A stretch of DNA of 64,000 nt from Allobosea sp. CRIB-10. GTDB lineage: Bacteria > Pseudomonadota > Alphaproteobacteria > Rhizobiales > Beijerinckiaceae. Every line of letters begins with the position of its first letter. Positions within the stretch are counted from its first letter, which is position 1. The stretch lies in assembly GCF_900112185.1 (NCBI RefSeq), contig NZ_FOKP01000001.1, positions 62,001-126,000 on the forward strand, read 5' to 3'. Positions 54,734 to 63,467 of this stretch are shown here, one piece after another. The position numbers and the translations under genes are program-made. The notes beneath the pieces were generated by a model. It saw only the letters and a list, made by a program, of their open reading frames with translations. It did not search any database and had not been told where the DNA came from.

Positions 54734-56236
54734 ATGGCGGAAGCACAGATCCAACAACCCGGCGCGGCAACTGCTGAAACGCAAGGCGCCGACGATTTCT
54801 CGGCTCTTCTGAAGCAGAGCTTCAAGCCGAAGACCGAACGGGCGGCGACCGAGGTCGAGAACGCGGTCGCGACCCTGGTCAACCAGGCGCTCGCCGACTC
54901 CACCCTGATCAAGGGCGATGTCCTCGACACGATCGAGGAGATGATCGCCAGGCTCGACGCCAAGCTCAGCGAGCAGATGAACGAGGTGCTGCATGCACCC
55001 GAGTTCCAGAAGCTCGAGAGCGCCTGGCGCGGCCTCAACTACCTCGTCTTCAACTCAGAGACCGACGCTCAGTTGAAGATCAAGGTCATGAACATCGGCA
55101 AGAGCGAGCTCTACCGCAATCTGAAGACCTATCCCGGCGCCCGCTGGGACCAGAGCCCGCTCTTCAAGCAGATCTACGAGCAGGAATTCGGTCAGCTCGG
55201 CGGCCAGCCTTTCGGCGCCATGGTCGGCGACTACCACTTCAGCCATGTCCCGGCGGACGTCCAGCTGCTGCGCGATCTCTCCAAGGTCGCCGCCGCCGCC
55301 CATGCTCCGCTCTTCACCGGCGCCGACCCGAACCTGATGGGCATGGACTCCTGGACCGAGCTCTCCAATCCGCGCGATCTCGGCAAGGTCTTCGATACGC
55401 CGGACTACGCCGCCTGGAAGGGCCTGCGTGACGCGGCCGACTCCCGCTATGTCGGGCTTTGCCTGCCGCGCGTCCTCTCGCGGGTTCCCTACGGTGCGAA
55501 GTCGGAGCCGGTCGAGGAGTTCGCCTTCGAGGAGGACACCGACGGTCACAAGGGCGAGAAATACGCCTGGATGAACGCTGCCTATGCCATGGCGGTGAAC
55601 ATCAACCGCGCCTTCAAGGAGTATGGCTGGTGCACCCGCATCCGCGGCGTCCAGTCGGGCGGCGAGGTGCTGAACCTGCCGACCCACACCTTCCCGACGG
55701 ATGATGGCGGCGTCGACCTGAAATGCCCGACCGAGATCGCGATCAGCGATCGGCGTGAGGCGGAACTGGCCAAGTCCGGCCTGATCCCGCTGATCCATCG
55801 CAAGAACACCGACAAGGCGGCGTTCATCGGCGCGCAGTCGCTCTACAAGCCCAAGGCCTTCTTCGGGCCGGACGGCGTCGCGGCGACGGCCTCCGACAAC
55901 CTGTCCTCGCGCCTGCCTTACATGTTCGCCGTGTCCCGCTTCGCGCACTATCTGAAGTGCATGGTGCGCGACAAGGTCGGCTCCTACAAGGAGCGCGAAC
56001 CCCTGCGTCGCTGGCTGCAGGAGTGGATCACCGAATATGTCGACGGCGATCCGCTGAACTCCAGCGAGGAGACGAAAGCGCGCAAGCCCCTGTCCGAAGC
56101 GCGCATCGACGTCTTCGAGGACGAGGAGAACCCCGGCTACTATTCGGCCAAGTTCTACCTCCGGCCGCACTTCCAGCTCGAGGGCATGGATATCGGCCTG
56201 AGCCTCGTCTCGCGCCTGCCGGCGCCCAAGACCTGA
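54734..56236 (+). CDS. tssC: T6SS sheath large subunit TssC
   Basis: A 500-residue TssC/VipB sheath protein. It shows FQKLESAWRGLNYLVFNSETDAQLKIKVMN, QPFGAMVGDYHFSH, FVGLCLPRVLSRVPYG (as YVGLCLPRVL) and the C-terminal ENPGYYSAKFYLRPHFQLEGMDIGLSLVSRLP that clamps the sheath subunits. I prefer ATG 54734 over the TTG at 54719. tssB ends 11 bases before. Confidence 0.96.
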   Translation: MAEAQIQQPGAATAETQGADDFSALLKQSFKPKTERAATEVENAVATLVNQALADSTLIKGDVLDTIEEMIARLDAKLSEQMNEVLHAPEFQKLESAWRGLNYLVFNSETDAQLKIKVMNIGKSELYRNLKTYPGARWDQSPLFKQIYEQEFGQLGGQPFGAMVGDYHFSHVPADVQLLRDLSKVAAAAHAPLFTGADPNLMGMDSWTELSNPRDLGKVFDTPDYAAWKGLRDAADSRYVGLCLPRVLSRVPYGAKSEPVEEFAFEEDTDGHKGEKYAWMNAAYAMAVNINRAFKEYGWCTRIRGVQSGGEVLNLPTHTFPTDDGGVDLKCPTEIAISDRREAELAKSGLIPLIHRKNTDKAAFIGAQSLYKPKAFFGPDGVAATASDNLSSRLPYMFAVSRFAHYLKCMVRDKVGSYKEREPLRRWLQEWITEYVDGDPLNSSEETKARKPLSEARIDVFEDEENPGYYSAKFYLRPHFQLEGMDIGLSLVSRLPAPKT

Positions 56237-56283
56237 GACCCGGGCGCGCCGCCGGCGCGCAGGACCCCCAGGACGATAGTTGG

Positions 56284-56304
56284 CCCTGCGCTTGCCGCGC
56301 AGGG
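56284..56304 (+). other. Stem-loop between tssC and hcp
   Basis: CCCTGCGC and GCGCAGGG form a perfect 8-base stem with a 5-base loop, about 90 bases before hcp. There is no T-run, so it is not a normal terminator. A hairpin at this position may limit tssC read-through or protect the hcp mRNA 5' end. Confidence 0.55.
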
Positions 56305-56391
56305 AGAGTGGCGACGCATGGGGGGAGCTCTCCAGGCGACGCGAATTCTATGCCCAAATCAACCTGAAACAGCCAACCATTGGAGAGCACC

Positions 56392-56874
56392 ATGGCTAGC
56401 GATTTCCTCCTCGAAATCGAAGGTATCAAAGGCGAAAGCCAGGATTCCAAGCATAAGGACACGATCGAGATCGAGTCCTTCTCCTGGGGCGTCAGCAACT
56501 CCGGCACGCATGCCGCCGGACATGGCGGCGGCGCCGGCAAGGCGAGCTTCCAGGACCTGCACTGCACGTCCAATGTCAGCAAGGCTTCGCCGGTGCTGAT
56601 GCTGAAATGCGCCACCGGCGAGCACATCAAGAAGGCCGTGCTCTTCGTCCGCAAGCAGGGCAAGGAGCAGCAGGAGTTCTACAAGGTCACCCTCGAGGAC
56701 CTGCTGGTGTCGAGCTATCAGTCCGGCGACTCGACTGGCGGCAACCCGGTCCCGACCGACCAGTTCTCGCTGAACTTCGCCAAGATCAAGTACGAGTACA
56801 AGGTCCAGAACAAGGACGGCTCGCTCGGCGCGACCTCGACCGGCACCTGGAATCTCAAGGAGAACAAGGAGTAA
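56392..56874 (+). CDS. hcp: T6SS tube protein Hcp (TssD)
   Basis: A 160-residue Hcp protein, the inner tube and secreted marker of the T6SS. Family segments are DFLLEIEGIKGESQDSKHKD, IEIESFSWGVSNSG, GKASFQDLHCT and SSYQSGDSTG, with EYKVQNKDGSLGATSTGTWNLKENKE at the end. GGAGAG stands six bases before the ATG, a stronger site than its neighbours have, consistent with high demand for the tube protein. Flanked by hairpins on both sides. Confidence 0.96.
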   Translation: MASDFLLEIEGIKGESQDSKHKDTIEIESFSWGVSNSGTHAAGHGGGAGKASFQDLHCTSNVSKASPVLMLKCATGEHIKKAVLFVRKQGKEQQEFYKVTLEDLLVSSYQSGDSTGGNPVPTDQFSLNFAKIKYEYKVQNKDGSLGATSTGTWNLKENKE

Positions 56875-56964
56875 CATCCTGCTCTCGCCGGGCTCGCTTC
56901 AGCGGGCCCGGCTAAGGCGGGGTTCGCCGTCGACTGGCGGTGCCGGCCCTGCCCAGCTCAGAAC

Positions 56965-57003
56965 GGACTCCCGCGCGACTGCGGCAGCAGTCTTCGGGAG
57001 TCC
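56965..57003 (+). other. Strong stem-loop between hcp and tssE
   Basis: A 39-base hairpin: GGACTCCCG/CGGGAGTCC outer stem of 9 pairs and inner GACTGC/GCAGTC around GGCA. It follows a GC-rich hairpin (GCCGGGC/GCCCGGC near 56890-56915). No T-run follows, so I read it as a stabiliser or processing signal that could give hcp more mRNA than the downstream genes. Confidence 0.6.
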
Positions 57004-57035
57004 ATCGCTTTCAGCAAACCGTTCGGGGAGCGCGA

Positions 57036-57584
57036 ATGGTCGACCCCAAGGCGAAGAACCGGTTGCGCCCACCGCTGATGTTCGCCTTCCGCGAGGCGCA
57101 TCGCAGCAAGGACGCCAAGGTGCATCTCGATCTGCGCGACGCTGGCGGCGAGCGGGTCGTGGCCGGTCGCCGCGCCGCGCCGCGGGCCGCGATCACCGAA
57201 AGCAAGCTGCGCCAGGAGATCGCTACCGATCTCGAAGCTTTGGTCAATACGATCAATTTCGGCTCGTCCACCGATCTCTCGCGCCATGAGCATGTGCGCC
57301 GCTCCGTCCTCAATCATGGCTTCCCCGACATCCAGAACAAGTCGATCGACGAGTACCGGGTCGGCTCGATCAAGGATGAGCTCGCTCAGGTCTTGCTGGC
57401 ATACGAGCCCAGGCTGCTGAAGCAGTCGATCATCGTCGAGCGCGACGAGGGGCTCGACAAGGCCGAGCTGAAGATCCGCTTCGTCGTGCGGGCGGATCTG
57501 AACTGCGAGCCGCTCAACATCCCCGTGCAATTCGTCGCCGATGTCGAGCTCGACACCGGCAAGATCGCGATCAGGAACCGGTAG
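57036..57584 (+). CDS. tssE: T6SS baseplate protein TssE (gp25-like)
   Basis: A 182-residue protein with a gp25-like core (about 60-180): the family's ESKLRQEIATDLEALVNTI, RHEHVRRSVLNHGFPDI, GSIKDELAQVLLAYEPRL and VQFVADVELDTGKI. TssE starts sheath polymerisation at the baseplate. The N-terminal 55 residues (FAFREAHRSKDAKV) are longer than in the classic protein. ATG 57036 is preceded by GGGGAGCG. Confidence 0.92.
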   Translation: MVDPKAKNRLRPPLMFAFREAHRSKDAKVHLDLRDAGGERVVAGRRAAPRAAITESKLRQEIATDLEALVNTINFGSSTDLSRHEHVRRSVLNHGFPDIQNKSIDEYRVGSIKDELAQVLLAYEPRLLKQSIIVERDEGLDKAELKIRFVVRADLNCEPLNIPVQFVADVELDTGKIAIRNR

Positions 57585-57589
57585 CGCGG

Positions 57590-59551
57590 ATGAACCAGGA
57601 ATTCCTCGATTTCTACAATCGTGAGCTCCGGCTCTTCACCGAGCATACGAAGGAGTTTGCCGAGGAATATCCAGGGATTGCCGAACGGCTCGGCGGTCTC
57701 GTCGGCGAACGCATGGACCCGATGGTCGGCGGCTTGCTGGAAGGCGCTGCCTTCCTCGCCGCCCGCGTCCAGCTCAAGCTCAAGCACGAGTTTCCGGAAT
57801 TCACCAACAATCTGCTCGAGCAGCTCATCCCGAACTATCTGGCGCCGACGCCGTCGGCGCTGCTTGCCGGCATTGCGCCGACCTTTGGCGATCCGGCCCT
57901 GCGCGACGGTGTCGAGGTGCCGCGCGGCTCCTATCTCGACGCGACTTACGTCGAGCGCGACCGGCGCGTCGCCTGCCGCTATCGGCTGGGCTCCGCGGTG
58001 ATGCTCTGGCCGTTCGACGTCGCGTCCGCCGAGTACATCGCCGCGCCCGGGCGGCTGCAGGCGCTCGGACTGCCGGTCGACGGGCGGGTGCTGTCGGGCT
58101 TGCGGCTCGCTTTGACCCATCGTGTCGCCAGCGACCCGGCCGAAGAGCCGTCGCCGGAAGAGGCGAAGAAGCTGCCGGCAGCCTGGTTTGCCGGCTGCAG
58201 GACACGTGAGCTCACCGTGCACTTGCTCGGCGCCGAGGCGGATGCGATCGCGCTCTACGAGCAGATTTTCGGCGATCGTCTCGGCATCTATTTCCGCTAT
58301 CTCGACGAGTTCGGCGACCCCGTCGTTCTCTCGGGCGCCGACTGCGCCGTCGAGCAGATCGGTTTCGGCGAGGACGACGCGCTGCTGCCGGCCGATACCC
58401 GCATCTTCCGCGGGTTCGACCTGCTGCGCGAGCAGTTCTGGTTCCCGCGCAAATTCCTCGGCTTCAAGCTGACGGGCCTCGACAAGGTGATGTCCCGGCT
58501 CAAGGCCAAGACGGTCGATGTCGTCTTCGTCTTCGACGAGGTCAACACGCGCCTGTCGGCGGCGGTTCAGCGAGAGATGTTCGCGCTATACGCCGCGCCC
58601 GCGGTCAATCTGTTCGAGAAGACCACCGACCGCATCCCGGTGCGCCGGAACGAGCACGAATACCATGTCGTGCCCGATCGCAGCCGCATGCTCGACTACG
58701 AGCCGCACTCGATCCTCGACGTCTATGCGCATTACACCGGTGGCCGCGACAAGCAGCCGGTCCACCCGCTCTATTCCTCCCCGGAAGGCGCTTCGCCGAC
58801 GCACGGCCTGCTCTATACGCAGCGGCGCCTGCCACGCCGTCGTTCGGCTGCCGAGCGCCGCGAGGGACGGGCCTCCGACTATACCGGCACGGAGATGTTC
58901 ATCTCGCTCTATGAGCCGGCTACGGTGTCCGATGCCGCGTCCGTGGCCGAGTTGAGCGTTCGCGCCCTCTGCTCCAACCGGCATCTCACCGAGCATCTGC
59001 CGACCGGCACAGGCGGCGCCGATTTCCGCCTGATCGACAACGTCGTGCTCGACGTGACCTGCCTCGCCGGGCCGACGCCGCCGCGCGAGCCGATCGTCTC
59101 GCAGCTCAGGCTGCGCTCCGAGACGGCGAGCACCGGCGTCGTCACTTGGCGGCTGATCAACCTGCTCAGCCTCAACCATCTCGGCCTGGTCCAGCGCGGC
59201 GCCGGCGAGAACGCCGAGGCACTGCGCGAGATGCTCTCGCTCTTCGCCGATCTCGCCGACAGCGCCACCGAGCGCCGCATCCGCGGCATCAAGAACGTCG
59301 ACAGCCGCCCGGTGATCCGGCGCTTCCCGCAGCGGGCCGGAACGGGCGCCGCCCGGGGGCTCGAAGTCACCGTGCTCTTCGACGAGAAGGCCTTCGAGGG
59401 CAGCGGCGTCTTCCTATTGGGGGCGATACTCGATCGCTTCTTCGCCGAATACGCCGCGATGAACCATTTCACCCAGACGGTGATCCGCACCGTCGAGCGC
59501 GGCGAGGTCATGCGCTTTCCGCCACGCGCCGGAACGAGGCGCATCCTGTGA
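57590..59551 (+). CDS. tssF: T6SS baseplate protein TssF
   Basis: A 653-residue TssF/VasA wedge protein. Start NQEFLDFYNRELRLF, then GGLLEGAAFLAARVQLKLKHEFPEFTNNLLEQLIPNYLAPTPS, LRDGVEVPRGSYLDA and the C-terminal GTGAARGLEVTVLFDEKAFEGSGVFLLGAILDRFFAEYAAMN are typical. tssE ends five bases upstream; the TGA overlaps the GTG of tssG (GTGA), so tssF and tssG are coupled, as in most T6SS clusters. Confidence 0.96.
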   Translation: MNQEFLDFYNRELRLFTEHTKEFAEEYPGIAERLGGLVGERMDPMVGGLLEGAAFLAARVQLKLKHEFPEFTNNLLEQLIPNYLAPTPSALLAGIAPTFGDPALRDGVEVPRGSYLDATYVERDRRVACRYRLGSAVMLWPFDVASAEYIAAPGRLQALGLPVDGRVLSGLRLALTHRVASDPAEEPSPEEAKKLPAAWFAGCRTRELTVHLLGAEADAIALYEQIFGDRLGIYFRYLDEFGDPVVLSGADCAVEQIGFGEDDALLPADTRIFRGFDLLREQFWFPRKFLGFKLTGLDKVMSRLKAKTVDVVFVFDEVNTRLSAAVQREMFALYAAPAVNLFEKTTDRIPVRRNEHEYHVVPDRSRMLDYEPHSILDVYAHYTGGRDKQPVHPLYSSPEGASPTHGLLYTQRRLPRRRSAAERREGRASDYTGTEMFISLYEPATVSDAASVAELSVRALCSNRHLTEHLPTGTGGADFRLIDNVVLDVTCLAGPTPPREPIVSQLRLRSETASTGVVTWRLINLLSLNHLGLVQRGAGENAEALREMLSLFADLADSATERRIRGIKNVDSRPVIRRFPQRAGTGAARGLEVTVLFDEKAFEGSGVFLLGAILDRFFAEYAAMNHFTQTVIRTVERGEVMRFPPRAGTRRIL

Positions 59552-60636
59552 ACGAGACCGCGCCATCCCTGCCGCCACCGGCCGCGCTCGACGAGCTGCG
59601 CGTCGAGCCGCCCTTCGTCGAAGGGCTGCGCGCCGAGCCTTGGCGGCACGACTTTTACGCGGTGCTGCGCCGGATCGAGCGCAGCTTCCCAGAGCGCGAG
59701 CGCATCGGCGACGTCGCCGCCAGGCGCGATGAATATGTCGCGCTCGGCGAGCAGCCTTATATGGATTTTCCGGCTTCGACCTTCGCCGAGGCCGATCGCG
59801 ACCTGCAGGGGCGCCTGCGGCTCTTCGTCAAATTCCTCGGCCTGCTCGGGCCCCAGGGCGCGCTGCCGCTGGCGACGACCGAGGAGAGCTATCACTGGCA
59901 GCTCGTCCGCGACGATGCCTTCCCGCGCTTCCTCGACATCTTCAACAACCGCTTCCTGCAGCTCTTCTACCGGGCCTGGGCGGATTCGCGTCCCGTCGCG
60001 CAGCATGACCGGCCCGACAAGGACCGTTTCATCGCCTATGTCGGCAGCATGGTGGGTTTGGGTTCCTCACCTTACCAGAACCGCGACAGCGTCCCCGATC
60101 CCGAGAAGCTCGCCCATGCCGGGCTCGCGGGCGCGCAGGCCAAGTCGGCCTCGCGCCTGCGCAGCCTGCTCGCCGGGCTCTTCGACATCGAGGTCGAGGT
60201 TGAGCAGTTCGTCGGCATGCGCCTCGTCTTTGATCCCGAGGACCGGACCAAGCTCGGCCGCGGGCAATGCGCGCTCGGCAGCAATGTCCTGCTCGGCGCC
60301 AGCGTCTACAGCGTCGAGGACAAGTTCCGGGTCAAGCTGGTCGCGCGCGACCTTGAGCAGTTCAACCGCTTCCTGCCGAATGGCGATCGCTGCGAGCCCT
60401 TGGCCGATGCGGTGTTCTTCTATCTCGGTGAGCAGTTCGAATGGGATGTCGAGCTCGCTCTGCCGGTCGGCAAGGTCAGGCCGATGCAGCTCGGCCGCTC
60501 CGGCGCGCTCGGCTGGTCGAGCTGGGTCGCGCCGAACTGGGATGTCGCCGACGGCACCTTGCGCCGCGATGCCCGTTTCCACCCCGCTGAACGCATGCGG
60601 CTGAAGCGCAGCCAGAAACAAACGACGAAACGATAG
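59548..60636 (+). CDS. tssG: T6SS baseplate protein TssG
   Basis: A 362-residue TssG/VasB protein. GTG 59548 overlaps the tssF stop. Family patterns: PWRHDFYAVLRRIERSF, LPLATTEESYHWQL, DIFNNRFLQLFYRAWADSRP, DRFIAYVGSMVGLG, EVEVEQFVGMRLVFDPEDRTKLG, CALGSNVLLGASVYSVEDKFRV, FNRFLPNGDRCEPLADAVFFYLGEQFEWDVEL. TssG forms the baseplate wedge with TssF, TssE and TssK. A 914-codon antisense frame across tssG/tssH is a shadow. Confidence 0.95.
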   Translation: MNETAPSLPPPAALDELRVEPPFVEGLRAEPWRHDFYAVLRRIERSFPERERIGDVAARRDEYVALGEQPYMDFPASTFAEADRDLQGRLRLFVKFLGLLGPQGALPLATTEESYHWQLVRDDAFPRFLDIFNNRFLQLFYRAWADSRPVAQHDRPDKDRFIAYVGSMVGLGSSPYQNRDSVPDPEKLAHAGLAGAQAKSASRLRSLLAGLFDIEVEVEQFVGMRLVFDPEDRTKLGRGQCALGSNVLLGASVYSVEDKFRVKLVARDLEQFNRFLPNGDRCEPLADAVFFYLGEQFEWDVELALPVGKVRPMQLGRSGALGWSSWVAPNWDVADGTLRRDARFHPAERMRLKRSQKQTTKR

Positions 60637-60645
60637 GAGGCAGCC

Positions 60646-63345
60646 ATGGCCGATATCAGTCTCGAAGCCGTAACCGGCAAACTCAACCGCGTCGGCTATG
60701 AGGCCTTCATCCAGGCGCTGCGCCAGGCGAAAGGGGCCGGCAACCGCAATGTCGAGCTGGCGCACTGGCTCGCCCAGATCCTGCAGCGGCGCTCGACCGA
60801 TATCGGGCTGACCGCGCAGCATTACGGCCTCGACATGGCCCGGCTCGCCACTGATATCGGCGGCGTCATCGAGGGCTTCCGCAAGAACGAGACGGAGATG
60901 CCCGGCGTCGCCAACAACGTCGTCGATGTGCTCGACCGCGGCTGGCATTACGCCACGCTGTTCTTCGGCGAGACCCAGATCAGGACTGGCCATGTCCTGG
61001 TCGCGGCGCTCAAATCGCTCGAACTCAAGCGGGCGCTGACCGGCATCTCCAAGGAGTTCGGCAAGATCCCGGTCGAGGAGCTCGCCGCCGGCCATGCCAA
61101 GATCTGGAAGGATTCCGAGGAAGAGAACCTGCGGCCGATGGACGGCTCGGGCCTGCGCGCTGGCGGCACGCCCGGCGCCGAGCAGGCCGAAGGCGCCAAG
61201 GGCACGACGGCGCTCGACCGCTTCTCGCAGGACCTGACCGAGAAGGCTCGCTCGGGCACGATGGACCCGATCCTCGGCCGCGACGACGAGATCCGCCAGG
61301 TCATCGACGTGCTGATGCGCCGGCGCCAGAACAACCCGATCCTGACCGGCGAGGCCGGCGTCGGCAAGACCGCGATCGCCGAGGGCTTCGCCCAGCGCAT
61401 CGTCGCCGGCGACGTGCCGCCGCCGCTGCGCGGGGTCAAGGTCTGCGCCCTCGACATCGGCCTGATGCAGGCCGGTGCCTCCATGAAGGGCGAATTCGAG
61501 CAGCGCCTGCGCTCGGTCATCGACGAGGTCCAATCCTCGCCGACGCCGGTGATCCTGTTCATCGACGAGGCTCATACGCTGATCGGCGCCGGCGGGGCTG
61601 CCGGCACGGGCGACGCCGCCAATTTGCTGAAGCCCGCTCTCGCCCGCGGCACGCTGCGCACCATCGCCGCGACGACCTGGTCCGAGTATCGCCAGTATTT
61701 CGAGAAGGACCCGGCACTGACCCGGCGCTTCCAGCCGGTCCAGGTCGACGAGCCGGACGTCGTGCGCTGCTGCACTATGCTGCGTGGCCTGATCGGGCCG
61801 ATGGAGAAGCACCACAAGGTGCGCATCTCCGACGCTGCGATCGTCGCCGCCGTCCAGCTCTCGTCGCGCTATATCCCGGCTCGCCAGCTGCCCGACAAGG
61901 CGGTGAGCCTGCTCGACACCGCCTGTGCCCGCGTCGCGATCAGCCAGACGGCGACGCCTGCTGCGATCGAGGATGCCCGTGTCGCCATATCCGCGCTGGA
62001 GAAGGAGAAGCTCGCCCTGATCGCCGACAAGGATCTCGGCGATGCCACGGATGAGCGCCTCGGCAAGATCGAGGAGGAGAGCGCTGCGCTGACGGCGAAG
62101 CTGGAGGCGCTGGAGGCTGACTGGGCTTCCGAGCTCGCCCTCGTCGAGGAGATCACGCTGCTGCGCGGCAAGCTCGGCGAGAAGGCGGCCGCTGAGGCTG
62201 CTCCCGCCGATGGGGAGGCACCGGCCGAGGTCGCGCCAGCCGAAGCGCCGGCCGATCCCGAGGCGACGCGCGCCAGCCTGAAGGAGAAGTTCACGACGCT
62301 CGGCGCGATCGATCCGGCAAACCGGATGATCTACGCCCATGTCGATGAGCAATCGGTCGCCTCGGTCGTCTCCGACTGGACCGGCATCCCTGTCGGCCGC
62401 ATGGTCAAGGACGAGATCGAGACCGTGCTCAACCTCGCGCAGACGCTGAACAAGCGCGTGGTCGGGCAGGGCCATGGCATCGGCATGATCGCCAAGCGCA
62501 TTGAGACCAACCGCGCCAAGCTCGACAATCCGAACAAGCCGATCGGCGTCTTCATGCTCTGCGGCCCCTCCGGCGTCGGCAAGACCGAGACGGCGCTGGC
62601 GCTGGCGGAGTCGCTCTATGGCGGCGAGCAGAACGTCATCACCATCAATATGAGCGAGTTCCAGGAGGCGCACACCGTCTCGACGCTGAAGGGCGCGCCT
62701 CCCGGCTATGTCGGCTATGGCGAGGGCGGGCGGTTGACCGAGGCCGTCAGGCGCAAGCCCTATTCGGTCGTGCTTCTCGACGAGGTCGAGAAGGCCCACC
62801 CGGACGTGCATGAGCTGTTCTTCCAGGTCTTCGACAAGGGTCAGATGGAGGACGGCACCGGCCGCCGCATCGACTTCAAGAACACGCTGATCATCCTGAC
62901 CTCGAATGTCGGGACCGACGAGATCATGCGCATGGCCGGCGACGAGACGAGCAGGCCCGATCCGGAGGAGCTCGCGGTGGCGCTCAGGCCGGCGCTGCTC
63001 AAGGTCTTCCCGCCGGCGCTGATCGGCCGCCTAGTGACGATCCCGTATTACCCGCTCTCCGGCGAGATGCTCGGCGGCATCGTGCGCCTCCAGCTTGGCC
63101 GCATCGGCAAGCGTCTGCGCGACAACCACAACGCCGCCTTCACCTATGACGACGCCGTCGTCGAGCACATCGTCGCCCAGTGCAACGACCCGGATTCGGG
63201 CGGCCGCATGATCGACAACATTATCACCAACTCGATGCTGCCGGCTCTTTCGCGCAGCATCCTCAACCTGCAACTGGAGAAGAAGCCGCTGACCGAGGCG
63301 AAGGTGACCGTCCAGGATGGGGCGTTCCACTACGTCTGCAACTGA
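60646..63345 (+). CDS. tssH: T6SS sheath-recycling ATPase ClpV (TssH)
   Basis: An 899-residue AAA+ unfoldase that disassembles contracted sheaths. The Clp N-domain occupies residues 1-160. AAA1 has Walker [14 protein letters not shown] at about residue 235 and AAA2 has [14 protein letters not shown] at about 640, with Walker B segments [13 protein letters not shown] and [14 protein letters not shown]. The middle coiled-coil domain (about 420-510) is followed by an Ala/Pro-rich insertion (about 515-540). AGGAGG lies seven bases before the ATG. It is the last T6SS core gene here. Confidence 0.96.
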   Translation: MADISLEAVTGKLNRVGYEAFIQALRQAKGAGNRNVELAHWLAQILQRRSTDIGLTAQHYGLDMARLATDIGGVIEGFRKNETEMPGVANNVVDVLDRGWHYATLFFGETQIRTGHVLVAALKSLELKRALTGISKEFGKIPVEELAAGHAKIWKDSEEENLRPMDGSGLRAGGTPGAEQAEGAKGTTALDRFSQDLTEKARSGTMDPILGRDDEIRQVIDVLMRRRQNNPILTGEAGVGKTAIAEGFAQRIVAGDVPPPLRGVKVCALDIGLMQAGASMKGEFEQRLRSVIDEVQSSPTPVILFIDEAHTLIGAGGAAGTGDAANLLKPALARGTLRTIAATTWSEYRQYFEKDPALTRRFQPVQVDEPDVVRCCTMLRGLIGPMEKHHKVRISDAAIVAAVQLSSRYIPARQLPDKAVSLLDTACARVAISQTATPAAIEDARVAISALEKEKLALIADKDLGDATDERLGKIEEESAALTAKLEALEADWASELALVEEITLLRGKLGEKAAAEAAPADGEAPAEVAPAEAPADPEATRASLKEKFTTLGAIDPANRMIYAHVDEQSVASVVSDWTGIPVGRMVKDEIETVLNLAQTLNKRVVGQGHGIGMIAKRIETNRAKLDNPNKPIGVFMLCGPSGVGKTETALALAESLYGGEQNVITINMSEFQEAHTVSTLKGAPPGYVGYGEGGRLTEAVRRKPYSVVLLDEVEKAHPDVHELFFQVFDKGQMEDGTGRRIDFKNTLIILTSNVGTDEIMRMAGDETSRPDPEELAVALRPALLKVFPPALIGRLVTIPYYPLSGEMLGGIVRLQLGRIGKRLRDNHNAAFTYDDAVVEHIVAQCNDPDSGGRMIDNIITNSMLPALSRSILNLQLEKKPLTEAKVTVQDGAFHYVCN

Positions 63346-63467
63346 TAGCGGTAGGCCGCTTCGCCACGGCGAAGACAGTGCGCCTCGATTGCGATGCTAA
63401 ATCCGCCGCGTGCGCGACCAGGCCGCGGCGGCCGTTCGTTCGGATTGGCAGCAGAGGAGATGCGAGC

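Noticed and set aside
60067..62811. 914-codon antisense frame across tssG and tssH
   Set aside because: Shadow of strongly supported tssG/tssH; no recognisable domain.
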